The notes beneath the pieces are model-generated. The model made no database searches, was not told the DNA's origin, and saw only the letters and a list, made by a program, of their open reading frames with translations. 64,000 nucleotides of DNA from Myxococcales bacterium. GTDB lineage: Bacteria; Myxococcota_A; Polyangia; Polyangiales; Polyangiaceae. Positions 32,772 through 41,959 of the stretch are shown here, piece after piece. The stretch is from NCBI GenBank assembly GCA_016720545.1, contig JADKKK010000003.1:186001-250000 (forward strand), written 5' to 3'. Position 1 is the first letter of the stretch. Every line of letters starts with the position of its first letter. A program made the position numbers and the translations under genes.

Positions 32772-33791
32772 TCAGAACGTGCCGCCCACGCCGACCGAGC
32801 CCGGACCGAGGAGCGGGTGCCACTCGCGCGCGGGCGCCTTCGCCGCCTTCGGGGCCGGGCCGCGCTCCGGCTCCTGACCCGAGGTCATCACATAGGCCAC
32901 CACGGTGAGCCCGCCCGCCAGGAGCGTGGCGCCCGCGAAGATGTCGGCCACGAGCGCCATGGTCTTCGTGCCGCTTCGCTGGCTGTCGATGTCGGCCTTC
33001 GTGGCGTTGGGCGTGGCGAGGGTCTTCTCGAAGGTCGAGTGCTTCGACGAGGTGACGATCGCGAACACCGCGGTCCCACCCGCCATGACGCCAGTCGCCG
33101 CGAGGCCTATGTAGAAGGGCGTGCGGCTCTTGGGCCGCATCACGGGCGCCTCGGGCGTGGGTCCCTTCGTGGCCACCACGCCACCGATCGGCTTCAGATC
33201 GAACTTCACCTCGATCTGCTTTGCGCCGGCCACGTCGATCACCTTGGTCTCCGTCTGGTAGCCGGAGGCGGTCACCGAGATGCGCCGGCGCCCCGCGCTG
33301 ACCAGCAGCGGCTGCGGCTCGGTGCGTGCCTCGTCGTCGACGGTGATCTCGACGGGCGACGTGGTGACCGCCACCGTGATCGTGAGCTGCGCCACGCGCT
33401 GCCTCAGCTTCGCCAGCTCGCCTTCGACCTCTTTGCGGCGCTCCGCGTCGATCTTGTCGCCACCCTCACGGAGGTACCGCTCGAACGAGCGCACCGCTCG
33501 CGCGTAGTCCTGGAGCTGGTAGAGGGTCTGTCCGAGGTTGTACTCGATGCGGTAGGACGGCGCCGCGGCGTTGGCGGCGCGGAACTCCGCGAGCGCCGCG
33601 TGAAAGTTCCCTTCCTTGTAGAGCTCGATGCCGCGTGCGAAGCGTGTGCGTCCCTCGTCGAGCCCGGCCGCCTGCGCGTGCGCAGAGCCCTCGGTGAGGG
33701 CGGCGTCGGCGAGGCCTCCCAGCACCCCAACCGTGGTGATCAGCATGGCCGCTGTGGCGGCGCGGCGCAGGCTGCGCGGGCGAGGCATCAT
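32772..33791 (-). CDS. TPR-PEGA domain membrane protein
   Basis: The protein has 339 residues. The signal peptide ends near SAHAQA. TPR units follow at ~45-110 (FARGIELYKEGNFHAALAEF, YNLGQTLYQLQDYARAVRSF), then a coiled segment, one PEGA-type domain (SPVEITVDDEARTEPQPLLV, ~145-205) and two C-terminal membrane helices (~225-247 and ~280-305). It resembles the protein at 7252 in plan but has a different membrane end. Its ATG overlaps the upstream kinase stop (ATGA, 33788-33791), giving a second kinase/TPR-PEGA pair. Confidence 0.8.
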   Translation of the reverse strand: MMPRPRSLRRAATAAMLITTVGVLGGLADAALTEGSAHAQAAGLDEGRTRFARGIELYKEGNFHAALAEFRAANAAAPSYRIEYNLGQTLYQLQDYARAVRSFERYLREGGDKIDAERRKEVEGELAKLRQRVAQLTITVAVTTSPVEITVDDEARTEPQPLLVSAGRRRISVTASGYQTETKVIDVAGAKQIEVKFDLKPIGGVVATKGPTPEAPVMRPKSRTPFYIGLAATGVMAGGTAVFAIVTSSKHSTFEKTLATPNATKADIDSQRSGTKTMALVADIFAGATLLAGGLTVVAYVMTSGQEPERGPAPKAAKAPAREWHPLLGPGSVGVGGTF

Positions 33792-35419
33792 GGCGCGTAG
33801 GGGTCTTTCTCGTCGAGCGCCCTCGCCGACGGCTTCGTCGTGGGCGTGGGCGCGGCGACCGTGGTTGCGGCGGGGCCGGAATGCGCGACGGTGGGGGCCG
33901 GAGCGCCGACCCGCGGCACGCCCGCACCGGGCACGAACACGTGCCCGTGCGGAGTCGCGGGGGCGGCCTGGGCCGCGACCGAGGCCGACGGTGTGGGCGT
34001 GGGCGCCGCCGTCAGCGCCGACGCCGGCGTCGCCGGCACAGTCGCGGGCGCCGCCGAGGGGGGGGGCGGTGCGGGCGGCTGCGTCGCAGCCTGGGGACCA
34101 CCCGCGCGGCCCTGCGCGTGCACCACGTAGGCGGCGACGCCGAAGCCCACCGCGACGGCCGCGGCGACGGCGACCACGACCGGCAGCGAGCGGCCGGGCC
34201 GCGGCTCGGGCAGCGAGATGCGCGAGGTGGCGTCCGACGGCACGACGACGGGTGGCTGCGCGAACGTGCGCGACTCGCCGCTCGTGGGGGCCGGCTCCGC
34301 GGGCTCGGTCGAGATGCGAGGCACGGAGTGCGGGCCGGAGCTCGAGACCGCGTGCGACCCCGTGGTGAAGAGCGAGCTGCGGATGCCGCTCATGCCGTTG
34401 TCCGTCACGCGCTGCTCGATGAGCGCACGGAGCTGCTCACGCTCGGGCGCGAACGCATCGCGCAGCGCCTTCGCCCACGTCTTGCGCGGCGGCTCACCGT
34501 GCTTGCGGAGCCAGCCTTCGAGCGCGATTTGAAACTCCGACGGGGTCGGGAAGCGGTTCGCCGGCTTCGTGGCCATGGCGCGATCGCAAATCGCGGCGAG
34601 CTCCGGATCGACCTCCGGCACGATCTCGGCGATCTTCGGATCGCTGCCGTCGATGCGGCGCGTGAGCACGTCGCGCGCCGACGCGCCCTCGGCGAACCGC
34701 CGCCCGGCGATGGCCTCCCAGAGAATGACGCCCACGGAGAACACGTCGGCGCGTCCGTCGACGGCGCCGAGGCTCGCCTGCTCCGGCGACATGTAGCCGA
34801 CCTTGCCTTTGAGCACGCCGGCCTGGGTCATCTGGCTCGCCGCGGCGCTCTTGGCGATGCCGAAGTCGACGAGCTTCACGCGCCCGTCGTAGCCCACCAG
34901 GATGTTGTGGGGTGTGACGTCGCGGTGGACGATGCCGAGGACGGTGCCGTCGTAGTCGGCGAGGTTGTGGGCGTAGTCGAGACCCTCGAGCACGTCGCAG
35001 AGCACGCGCACGTAGGCGGTCAGCGGGAACTGCTCGGGCGCGACGCGCCGCCGCACCCGCGTGATCGGCTGCCCCTCGACGTACTCCATCGCGAGCATCA
35101 GCCGCCCCTGCGTGTCGTCGACCTCGAAGGTCTGGACCACGTTCGGGTGGTGGATGCGCGCGGCGAGGCGCGCCTCGTCGAGGAACATCGCGCGGAAGTC
35201 CTCGTCCTGCTCCATGCTCTCTTTGAGCATCTTCAGTACGCAGAGCTTCCGGAAGCCCTCCGGGCCGTCGGCGATCGCGAGGTACACGTCGGCCATGCCG
35301 CCGTGGCCGAGCGCGCCCAACAGGCGGTACTTGCCTAGCGACGCGGCCAGGGACAGATCGAACGCCTCGAGGGGCTTGATCTGACCTGTCTCCTCGGGGC
35401 GGCGGTTCGGCTGGCTCAT
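33788..35419 (-). CDS. Membrane serine/threonine protein kinase
   Basis: The protein has 543 residues. The kinase domain is at ~25-300: glycine loop GALGHGGMADVYLA, lysine strand LCVLKMLK, catalytic loop HRDVTPHN (Thr in place of the usual Lys, as often in myxobacterial kinases), DFGIAK and MSPEQ. A regulatory helical region follows (EREQLRALIEQRV), then a membrane helix near 410-432 and an Ala/Pro/Thr tail. It is likely active. The ATG at 35419 comes 35 bases after the preceding lipoprotein stop, so the order is lipoprotein, kinase, TPR-PEGA protein. Confidence 0.88.
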   Translation of the reverse strand: MSQPNRRPEETGQIKPLEAFDLSLAASLGKYRLLGALGHGGMADVYLAIADGPEGFRKLCVLKMLKESMEQDEDFRAMFLDEARLAARIHHPNVVQTFEVDDTQGRLMLAMEYVEGQPITRVRRRVAPEQFPLTAYVRVLCDVLEGLDYAHNLADYDGTVLGIVHRDVTPHNILVGYDGRVKLVDFGIAKSAAASQMTQAGVLKGKVGYMSPEQASLGAVDGRADVFSVGVILWEAIAGRRFAEGASARDVLTRRIDGSDPKIAEIVPEVDPELAAICDRAMATKPANRFPTPSEFQIALEGWLRKHGEPPRKTWAKALRDAFAPEREQLRALIEQRVTDNGMSGIRSSLFTTGSHAVSSSGPHSVPRISTEPAEPAPTSGESRTFAQPPVVVPSDATSRISLPEPRPGRSLPVVVAVAAAVAVGFGVAAYVVHAQGRAGGPQAATQPPAPPPPSAAPATVPATPASALTAAPTPTPSASVAAQAAPATPHGHVFVPGAGVPRVGAPAPTVAHSGPAATTVAAPTPTTKPSARALDEKDPYAP

Positions 35420-35454
35420 GGGGCTCGGTTCGCAGGGCGTTGGGCGGGGAGCGA

Positions 35455-36471
35455 TCAGGGCGGCGAGGGGAACACGGCCACGGAGGTGGCGGCGCCGGCG
35501 CGGATGAGGGTTCGCGTCGAGCCAATGCGCTTCCCGCTGTCGGCCCACTCCGCCGTGAACGTGTGGAACCCCGGCGGAATATTGATGAAGCCGGCGCGCC
35601 CGAGCGGATCGGTCTTCTTGTCCGCGCCAATCTCGGGGGTCGAGCCGATGATGTAGAAAGGCACGAGCAGCGGGTCGAGGGCGGTCGTGGTGAAGCGCAC
35701 CCCGGAGAGCGGGTTGTTGTTGCAGTCGCGCGCGAACACGAAGACCAGCGCGTGGTTCACCGAGTCGTACGCGTTCGGTTTCCCGAGCGCCGTGTCGGCC
35801 AGATACGAGATCTCCTGGGGGCGCAGCATGAGCTGGAGGAAGTCGGTCTTGGGGGCCCGCAGCGGGGGCGACGTGTAACGGAACGTCGGCGCGTAGGCGC
35901 CGGACTTCACTTCGAAGAAGCCCTCGAAGCCGTACTCCACAGTCGCCGCAACCCAGCCCTCGGCGGTGGGCACCACGAAGCCCGCGCCCGCCTCGGGGCC
36001 GGCGTCCGCGGGGCCGCCAGCGTCGAGGTTGCGAGGGTTGTTGCACTGGTTGTCGGTCGAGGCGCAGAGACGGACCCCGACGCCCGTGGGCGGGATGCCG
36101 TTCGTGTAGTCGAGGTACTGGATCGACACGTCGACCTTGCGCGACGGATCCGGGTTGATCGCCGGAAGCGTCGCGCACGCGAACGGGTCGATGGCGGCGT
36201 CGGCAGCGTCGGGTGCGGCGTCCGGCGCGGCCGCGTCGGCGGGTGGGGCCGCGTCAACCTCGGGGCCCGCGACGCACAGGCTCTCGAGCGAGCAGCGGGT
36301 GTTCTCGAACCCTGCGCCTCGCGCGCGGCACTCGTCGTCCGACTTGCACTGCTCCTTGCTGGTCGAGAAGAGGAGCGAGCACGCGGAGTTGAGCGTCGCA
36401 AACCCAACGAACGCCGCGGCGAGGGCCGGGACGGTCGCTTTGGAGAGGTGAAGAATCCGACCGCGCACCAT
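35455..36471 (-). CDS. Lipoprotein heading a kinase operon
   Basis: The protein has 338 residues. The signal peptide ends in NSAC (C~29) followed by SLLF. A cysteine-rich part resembles an EGF-like module (QCKSDDECRARG, TRCSLESLC), then an Ala/Asp linker and two beta domains; one ends with TDPLGRAGFINIPPGFHTF, resembling carboxypeptidase-regulatory-like sandwiches. The start at 36471 was chosen to place the signal peptide at the N terminus; a frame from 36582 adds an unlikely basic leader. It may be a surface sensor passing signals to the kinase; this is inferred from order only. Confidence 0.7.
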   Translation of the reverse strand: MVRGRILHLSKATVPALAAAFVGFATLNSACSLLFSTSKEQCKSDDECRARGAGFENTRCSLESLCVAGPEVDAAPPADAAAPDAAPDAADAAIDPFACATLPAINPDPSRKVDVSIQYLDYTNGIPPTGVGVRLCASTDNQCNNPRNLDAGGPADAGPEAGAGFVVPTAEGWVAATVEYGFEGFFEVKSGAYAPTFRYTSPPLRAPKTDFLQLMLRPQEISYLADTALGKPNAYDSVNHALVFVFARDCNNNPLSGVRFTTTALDPLLVPFYIIGSTPEIGADKKTDPLGRAGFINIPPGFHTFTAEWADSGKRIGSTRTLIRAGAATSVAVFPSPP

Positions 36472-36587
36472 TCGTTTTTCGCGCCCGCTTTTCTCGGAGT
36501 GAACCGCGCGAGAGAGTAGAAATCGAATCTCCCCACCCGCGCCTTGAAAAGCATACCTGTCGCGCACGTGGGCCGCCATCATGCAAC

Positions 36588-36603
36588 GTCACTTCCTTGT
36601 GAC
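36588..36603. promoter_or_regulatory. Inverted repeat between divergent genes
   Basis: GTCAC-N6-GTGAC forms a perfect dyad in the 175-base gap between the divergent starts at 36471 and 36647. It is a candidate operator; nothing identifies the regulator. Confidence 0.3.
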
Positions 36604-36646
36604 TTCTGTCGCACTGCGTTGTTACCTGCCTCCGCCAAGGGACCCC

Positions 36647-37531
36647 ATGACCGTGAATCGCGAAGGTTTCCGAGATCCTACGTTTCCCGCGGCGCTCGAC
36701 GCCGCCGTGGCCGGCCGCGTTGACGCGCTGTACCACCTGCTCGCGAAGCTCTCGGGGCTGCCCGGGACGCGCATCAACGCGGGCATGGTGGAGGCCTTCG
36801 CCGTCGAGGCGGGCGCGCGCGGCAAGAAGGTGGACGCGCTGCTGCGCGCGATGGTGCTGCTGGACGCTGACGTGGCGCCCGGCGGCTCCGCTCACGAGAT
36901 CGTCCCCGTGTGCGCGGTACACGCGCTCGGCGTGCGAGGCGCGACCGACGCGAAGGCGCGGCCCTTCGCGGTCGAGCACCTGCACGCGGCCTGCGACGAT
37001 CTCCGATTTCGCGTGCGCGACGCGGTGCCCGTGGCGCTCGCGCGCATCGGCGCGAAGGCGGGCGACGAGCTCGTCGGCGAGCTCGCGCCGTACATGGACG
37101 GCTACTTCCACGCCACCGCCGCGCTGCTCGCCCTCGCGCTCCCGTCGTTCCTCGACATGACACGCGACGCGGCCACCGTGGTCGCTCGACTGACCGAGGG
37201 CTTCGAGCTCGTCCTGCGCGCGCCACGCTCGGCGTCACGGTACCCGGGCCACAAGGCGCTCATGGAGGCGCTCGCGGCGGTGCCCGTGCGCCTCGCGGCG
37301 CGCTACCCGGCCGAGACCGTGGCAGAGGTCGATCGGTGGGCCGCGGTGAAAGATCCGGCGCTGCGCGACCTCGCGCTCCGCGTGGCGAAGGGCATCCGGG
37401 CGCGGCACGGCGAGGAGGCGGAGCGCATTCGCGCGTCGCTCGAGCGCACGCGCCCCGCGCCGCGCGACCCCACGATCATCGTGCACGGCACGCGCGGACG
37501 CGGGAAGAAGCGCGGGCTCTCGAGCACGTAG
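36647..37531 (+). CDS. HEAT-like helical protein
   Basis: The protein has 294 residues, soluble and almost entirely helical, with repeated amphipathic pairs (DAAVAGRVDALYHLLAKL, DDLRFRVRDAVPVALARIG, KDPALRDLALRVAKGI). The spacing suggests HEAT/ARM repeats as in DNA-alkylation-repair or scaffold proteins, but no catalytic signature is seen. The C terminus is basic (TRGRGKKRG). The start at 36647 is the first Met with coding-like sequence; a frame from 36581 adds a leader over the dyad. Confidence 0.6.
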   Translation: MTVNREGFRDPTFPAALDAAVAGRVDALYHLLAKLSGLPGTRINAGMVEAFAVEAGARGKKVDALLRAMVLLDADVAPGGSAHEIVPVCAVHALGVRGATDAKARPFAVEHLHAACDDLRFRVRDAVPVALARIGAKAGDELVGELAPYMDGYFHATAALLALALPSFLDMTRDAATVVARLTEGFELVLRAPRSASRYPGHKALMEALAAVPVRLAARYPAETVAEVDRWAAVKDPALRDLALRVAKGIRARHGEEAERIRASLERTRPAPRDPTIIVHGTRGRGKKRGLSST

Positions 37532-37561
37532 GTCCACGGGCCGGGTCTTCCCGCGCTGCTT

Positions 37562-38278
37562 TCAGCGGAGGATCTCGAGCGCGCGCGCGAGGTGCCCGCC
37601 GGCCCTGCGCGCCAGCGGCCTCGCCGCGAACGCGAGCGCAGCGCCCGCCGGCACGTCGACGAGAAAGTGCCGCTTGCACAGCACGGTCGACGCGGCGATC
37701 CCGAGGGCGAGCGCGATGGGCACGGGCGACCAGCGCCGCGCGTGGTCCCAGAAGAACGACGCGACGAACACGCTGTAAGCCACATGCATGCTGGGGAACG
37801 CGTTGAAGCCCTGGTCGGAGCGGTACATGAGGTCGAGCGCGGCGCAGTCGGCGCTCGTGCAGGCGGCCAGCGAGGGCTGGGTCATCTGCGAGGGCAAGAG
37901 CGCGAAGAACGCGAACCCTACGATCGCGAGCGTCAGGTACCCAGCGAACGCCTCGTAGAGCAGCGCGCGGTCGCGGCGCGTGACGAGGTGGATGGAGACC
38001 GTGAGCGGGAAGTACGCGTAGTAGACCCACACGAGCGGCACCACGAGGGGCAAGGCGGCGTCGAGCGACGTGGCGGGGCGGAAGAGCGCGCTCGGTGCCA
38101 GCGCGGCGTTGCGCCCGTCCAGGCCCGAGTAGAGGCCCACCATCGCCGCCATCGAGAGGACCGTCACCACGAACGCCTCACGGAGCGACGGCCGCGCCCC
38201 CTCGCGCGCGAGCGCCGGGTACTCGGCGGCCTGCGTGAGCGGGATCGTGCGAGGCGCGCGAAGGGAGATGGGCTGCAT
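37562..38278 (-). CDS. PAP2-family membrane phosphatase/transferase
   Basis: The protein has 238 residues with about five membrane helices. PAP2-type active site: GFNAFPSMHVAYS (PSMH, ~160) and CKRHFLVDVPAG (second His with Asp, ~205). The spacing is like inositol-phosphorylceramide-synthase-like members, which transfer or hydrolyse phospho-head groups of lipids. The ATG at 38278 has the ideal ribosome site GGGGAGG. Upstream is a short A+T-rich stretch (38330-38400) that could hold its promoter. Confidence 0.8.
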   Translation of the reverse strand: MQPISLRAPRTIPLTQAAEYPALAREGARPSLREAFVVTVLSMAAMVGLYSGLDGRNAALAPSALFRPATSLDAALPLVVPLVWVYYAYFPLTVSIHLVTRRDRALLYEAFAGYLTLAIVGFAFFALLPSQMTQPSLAACTSADCAALDLMYRSDQGFNAFPSMHVAYSVFVASFFWDHARRWSPVPIALALGIAASTVLCKRHFLVDVPAGAALAFAARPLARRAGGHLARALEILR

Positions 38279-38329
38279 GACCTCCCCTGAAGCAGTGACC
38301 ATGCCGGGCCTCACCAGGCGACACGAACA

Positions 38330-38400
38330 AGCAATTTCATACAGTTACAGAAGAGCCTGCGCTCCGATCTGTATAATGGTTGAACCAGTGCAAGTAACCA
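38330..38400. promoter_or_regulatory. A+T-rich island upstream of the PAP2 gene
   Basis: About 70 bases with much lower G+C than the surroundings contain a TATAAT (plus strand, near 38372) and the overlapping minus-strand TTATAC. For the PAP2 gene a -10 of TATACA with a poor -35 TTACTT at 16 bases is possible. The location makes it the likely promoter region, but exact elements are uncertain. Confidence 0.3.
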
Positions 38401-38452
38401 AGTGTTCGCGCGTAGCGCGGGTAGCACCTGGGCGGACGCGCCCAAAGCACGA

Positions 38453-38481
38453 AGCCCCGCCCCCTCGAGAGGGGCGGGGCT
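38453..38481 (-). terminator. Strong hairpin after the DUF1501-like gene
   Basis: A perfect 11-base stem AGCCCCGCCCC / GGGGCGGGGCT with a 7-base loop lies 21 bases after the stop at 38502 (minus strand). It is followed only by a short T-containing stretch, so it is a G+C-rich terminator-like structure. Confidence 0.6.
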
Positions 38482-38501
38482 CGGTCGATATCGCCGCGAG
38501 C

Positions 38502-39884
38502 TCAGATGACGACGGTGTTCGTGATGCCGCTCAGATCGCCGCGGAACGGCGAAGCGCGGCTGTCGCCCTTCGCGACCGCGTAGCACACCGCGGCGGCCGC
38601 GGCCTGACCCGTCGTGGCCTCGACATAGGGGGCCGTGTTGCCCGTGGCGGGATCCCACCCGTCCACCTGGTTGTCCGCCGCGCCGAGGCCGCCGAACCAG
38701 CCGGTCTTGAGGAAGCCGGCGCCGTAGGTGATGAGCATGTTGGACGCCATCGCCGTGCCGTCCGGCCAGCCGCTGCGGTTCGTGAACGACTTGCAGGTGT
38801 CGCCGTAGACGCACCACACGAGGCTGTCGAGGATGGTCTTGGTGCTCGACGCAGGGTCGGGCATCGACTTGGCCATCGTGAACATGCCGTTCAGGATGTC
38901 GCTCATCGACTTGGCGACGAGCTCGGCGTTCGCGTCACCGTTCGCGAACATTTGGTGAGGATCGTTGCGGAAGCCCGAGATGCAGACCCCCGAGCTCAGG
39001 CCCAGCGCGAAGGCCTTCAGCGCGGTGATGGTGGCCTGACCGATGTTCATCGCGGCCGCGGGCAGGCCGGGGTTGTTGAGGCCGAACATCGCGAGGTCCG
39101 CGGTCGTCGGCCGGAGCTGATCGGAGAGGTTCTTCCCGAGGAGGTTCATCGACACCTTGCCGGTGTCGAGCCCTCGCGACATGGTCGCCCGCCCCGCGGC
39201 GGCGTTCAGGTTGAGGAAGGCCTTGTAGTACGACTCCGCGAGGGCGGCGTTCTTCGGGGTGGCCAGCAGGGTCTTCGACGCGTTGCTGTTGAAGAGGTCG
39301 ACCATGCCGCCCGCGTTGGCGACGACGGCCGGCGCGGGCGCGCCGTCGGCTGTGCCGAAGGTGATGTTGCCGACCGTGATGAACGGCAGCAGCGTGGGCA
39401 CCTTCTGCTGGATGGCGGCCGCGTTGGCGAGCAGGCTGCCCGCGCCGCCGAGGGTGGAGGTCGTGACCGGCGAGCCCGTGTGGGTCTCGTTGCGGCCGGC
39501 GAGGAACGCCGTGAAGGGGAACTTCGCCGACTTGATGGCGTTCGCCATCTCGGGCGCCACGTACATCGGCTTGTTGGACCCGTCGACCTTGAGGGCCTTG
39601 CCCATCGCGTGGAACGGGAAGGCCGGGTTGTTCCCGGTGGCGATGCGCGTCTGCGGAAACAGGAGCTGCATGTTGGCGAGCCCGCCGTTCGCCTCCAGCT
39701 GGAAAATGCTGAACGCGGTCGGGCGAATGCCCGCCGAGTCGGCGAGCGCGCTACCCGCGGTGTCGTTCAGCACGTCGAGCAGCTTCGAGCGCTCGAGGCC
39801 GATGGCCGCGGCGAGCACCGTCGACCACTTGATGAAATCGCGCCGGCTCGAACCCCGGAGATCTTTGAGTCGTTCATCGATCAT
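38502..39884 (-). CDS. Tat-exported DUF1501-like protein
   Basis: The protein has 460 residues. A twin-arginine leader (SSRRDFIKWSTVLAAAIG, ~11-28) predicts folded export. The body is alpha/beta (HAMGKALKVDGSNKPMY, LAGRNETHTGSP, SGFRNDPHQMFANGDANAEL) in the style of DUF1501/sulfatase-like proteins that often accompany DUF1549/1592-type cytochrome-like proteins. Metal ligands cannot be pinned down. It is last in the operon 43180-38502, with the lipoproteins upstream. The ATG at 39884 gives the Tat motif a normal position. Confidence 0.65.
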   Translation of the reverse strand: MIDERLKDLRGSSRRDFIKWSTVLAAAIGLERSKLLDVLNDTAGSALADSAGIRPTAFSIFQLEANGGLANMQLLFPQTRIATGNNPAFPFHAMGKALKVDGSNKPMYVAPEMANAIKSAKFPFTAFLAGRNETHTGSPVTTSTLGGAGSLLANAAAIQQKVPTLLPFITVGNITFGTADGAPAPAVVANAGGMVDLFNSNASKTLLATPKNAALAESYYKAFLNLNAAAGRATMSRGLDTGKVSMNLLGKNLSDQLRPTTADLAMFGLNNPGLPAAAMNIGQATITALKAFALGLSSGVCISGFRNDPHQMFANGDANAELVAKSMSDILNGMFTMAKSMPDPASSTKTILDSLVWCVYGDTCKSFTNRSGWPDGTAMASNMLITYGAGFLKTGWFGGLGAADNQVDGWDPATGNTAPYVEATTGQAAAAAVCYAVAKGDSRASPFRGDLSGITNTVVI

Positions 39885-39896
39885 GACGGTCCTCCT

Positions 39897-40595
39897 TCAC
39901 TCGCAGGTGTGCGCGGCGGCGAGCAGCGCGGCGACGGCGATTCGCTGCCCGTCGGTGGGGTTGTCGGCCTGGGCGACGAGATCGTCGGCCAGCGCCAGGT
40001 GCGCGGGCTTCGCGGGCTTGCCAATGAGGCACGACACGCCGTCTTTCGTGAACTTCCCGTTCTCGAGGAGCTTCACGCCGGGGCAGCCTGGAGGCGCCCA
40101 GTCCGGCTTCACGACGTCGGCCGAGACCGACGCGTAGATGTCGAACGCCTTCCCCATGGACGAGGTCGACGAGAACGGCGCCTCGGGGATGCGGCCCGTG
40201 TAGTTCGGCCCACCGAGCGCGGCGGCGTTCGCCGCGTTCGTCACGAGCCCTTGGTTCTGCGTGGACGCGCCGCGGCTCTTCAGCAGGTTGCCCATGCCGC
40301 GGAGGGTCAGCTTGCCGCACGCGTGCATCCGCGCGGAGGCGACGGCGCCGCCCGCGGCCGCTGTCTCGAGGGCGCGCTGCCCCGGATCGGGCTGGGGGCC
40401 ATCGACCACACCCGCGGGGTCGTTCACGTGGTTGAACGTGCCCTCTTCACCGCCAGCGGCGGTGCGGTTCGGGTCGTTCGCGTAGCCGGCGCCGGCGCCG
40501 GGGTTCAGCTGGTCGCCGGCCTCGCCGCAGCCCGCGAGCGCGAGCGCCGCGAGGACCGTGGTCACGGAGGCAAAGGTGAGTGCGTTTGGCTTCAT
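39897..40595 (-). CDS. Small lipoprotein of the CxxCH operon
   Basis: The protein has 232 residues. The lipobox is LALAGC (C23). A low-complexity acidic linker is followed by a helical domain with two Cys (MHACGKL, GVSCLIG) and the ending AAAHTCE. There is no CxxCH, but the neighbours on both sides are redox-type export proteins. The gene ends 12 bases before the Tat-exported protein gene. Function is unknown. Confidence 0.6.
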   Translation of the reverse strand: MKPNALTFASVTTVLAALALAGCGEAGDQLNPGAGAGYANDPNRTAAGGEEGTFNHVNDPAGVVDGPQPDPGQRALETAAAGGAVASARMHACGKLTLRGMGNLLKSRGASTQNQGLVTNAANAAALGGPNYTGRIPEAPFSSTSSMGKAFDIYASVSADVVKPDWAPPGCPGVKLLENGKFTKDGVSCLIGKPAKPAHLALADDLVAQADNPTDGQRIAVAALLAAAHTCE

Positions 40596-40612
40596 GGCTG
40601 GACTCCTTCCCT

Positions 40613-41878
40613 TCACCACATCGTGAAATCGTCGCTCTTGAAGACGCGACCGAGGGTGTCTTTGAACTTGAAGTTGCCGGCCTTGAAGGCCGCCACCTCG
40701 TTCTTGGTGACGACCGCGGGGACGGTCGCGAGATCGCCAACCACGTCGCCGCGAGAGAAGGCGTAGTTCCACGCGCGGGTCACCGCGCAGGCCGCGACGT
40801 CGGGGTCCTTCGCCATCTCGGCCGCGAAGCCCGCGATGTCGGTGACGGGCTTGCCGAACCGCCAGCCGAACGTCTGCTGGCCGTCGGGCAGCCAGTCCTT
40901 CAGGCGCGCACGTGGGTTGCCGGCCACCGGGACGGTGACCTGGATGTCGGTCATGTAGGCGCCGTTCCCGTCGAAGTTCCCGAACAGCGGCGCCTGGTGG
41001 TTGATGGTGCCGTGGCAGTTCGCGCAGTTGACCGCCGAGGTGTCCTTGAAGTTCACGCGGATGTCGGGGTCGCCGGTGCCGCCCGTGACGCTGTCGAAGG
41101 GCCAGGTGTTCGTGTACACGGTGAGCCCCATCGGCACCGGCTTGTCGCTGAACTCGGTGGGGAACTTCGCGCAGACGAAGGTCTCCTGGACGAAGCGCAC
41201 GCGGCGGAAGGCCATCGGCGCGAAGTATTGCGCCATGAGCCCGCGGTCGGTGAGCAGGCCCGCGGTCTGGAGGGTGCCGTTCGCTGCGCAGTCGGCCGCG
41301 TTGAGCTTGCTCTGCGCGGCGTCGAACGTGGGGCAAGTGCCGGTCTTCGCGGTGAAGAGGTCCGTGAAGGGGCGCCCCTCGACCGTCACCAGGGCGGCGA
41401 AGTTCGCCGCGAAGTCCTTGTTGGGCTGGTTCTGGCCAATGTTGCCGACCTGCGCGGTGCGGAGCGTGTCGCGCCAAAAGTCGATCATCTTCAGGGTGAA
41501 GCGCGGATCGCCGAGCAGGCGATCGACGTGCGCCTCGTAGACCTTCTTCTGCTCGGCCTCGCTCGGCGCCGAAGCGATGGAGTTTATCTCCGCGAGGGTC
41601 GGCACCTCGCCCACGAGCTTCAGGCTCGCGGCGCGGAGCGACTCGCCGTAGTCGCGCTTGCGCTGCTCGAGCTGCACGGGCGGCCCCTCCTCCGGGGAGG
41701 CCCCGGGGCCCGTGCCCCCACCCGGCACGCCGCCCGGCCCGGGGGTGAAGGGATCGCCGGGGTCGAGCGTCGTCTCCGAGCCGAGCTGGTTCGGATCGCC
41801 TTCGCTCGAGCAGCCGCCGAGGACGGCCACCATGCCGAACCCTGCGAGCGTCCACGCGGTGAGAGTTCGCCTGCGCAT
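40613..41878 (-). CDS. Lipoprotein with haem-type CxxCH motif, DUF1549-like
   Basis: The protein has 421 residues. The lipobox is VLGGC (C~22), followed by a Pro/Gly linker. The domain RAASLKLVGEVPTLAEINSI and VDRLLGDPRFTLKMIDFWRDTLRTAQ is the helical pattern of DUF1549/PSCyt2-type proteins. CANCHGTINHQAP (~280) is a c-type haem-binding CxxCH. The start at 41878 has GAAAGGGAAG upstream. Probably a periplasmic or outer-surface protein with electron-transfer or oxidase context; the substrate is unknown. Confidence 0.7.
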   Translation of the reverse strand: MRRRTLTAWTLAGFGMVAVLGGCSSEGDPNQLGSETTLDPGDPFTPGPGGVPGGGTGPGASPEEGPPVQLEQRKRDYGESLRAASLKLVGEVPTLAEINSIASAPSEAEQKKVYEAHVDRLLGDPRFTLKMIDFWRDTLRTAQVGNIGQNQPNKDFAANFAALVTVEGRPFTDLFTAKTGTCPTFDAAQSKLNAADCAANGTLQTAGLLTDRGLMAQYFAPMAFRRVRFVQETFVCAKFPTEFSDKPVPMGLTVYTNTWPFDSVTGGTGDPDIRVNFKDTSAVNCANCHGTINHQAPLFGNFDGNGAYMTDIQVTVPVAGNPRARLKDWLPDGQQTFGWRFGKPVTDIAGFAAEMAKDPDVAACAVTRAWNYAFSRGDVVGDLATVPAVVTKNEVAAFKAGNFKFKDTLGRVFKSDDFTMW

Positions 41879-41959
41879 GTGCTTCCCTTTCTCCATGATC
41901 GAAGTCACTTCTTTGCAAAGACCGGGCCACGCGGACGCGCGCGACCTAGAGCGGCAGGC

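Noticed and set aside
36180..36205. Another copy of the 74-bp repeat
   Set aside because: Only a short match (GGTCGATGGCGG) inside a lipoprotein linker; no start/stop overlap or further similarity.
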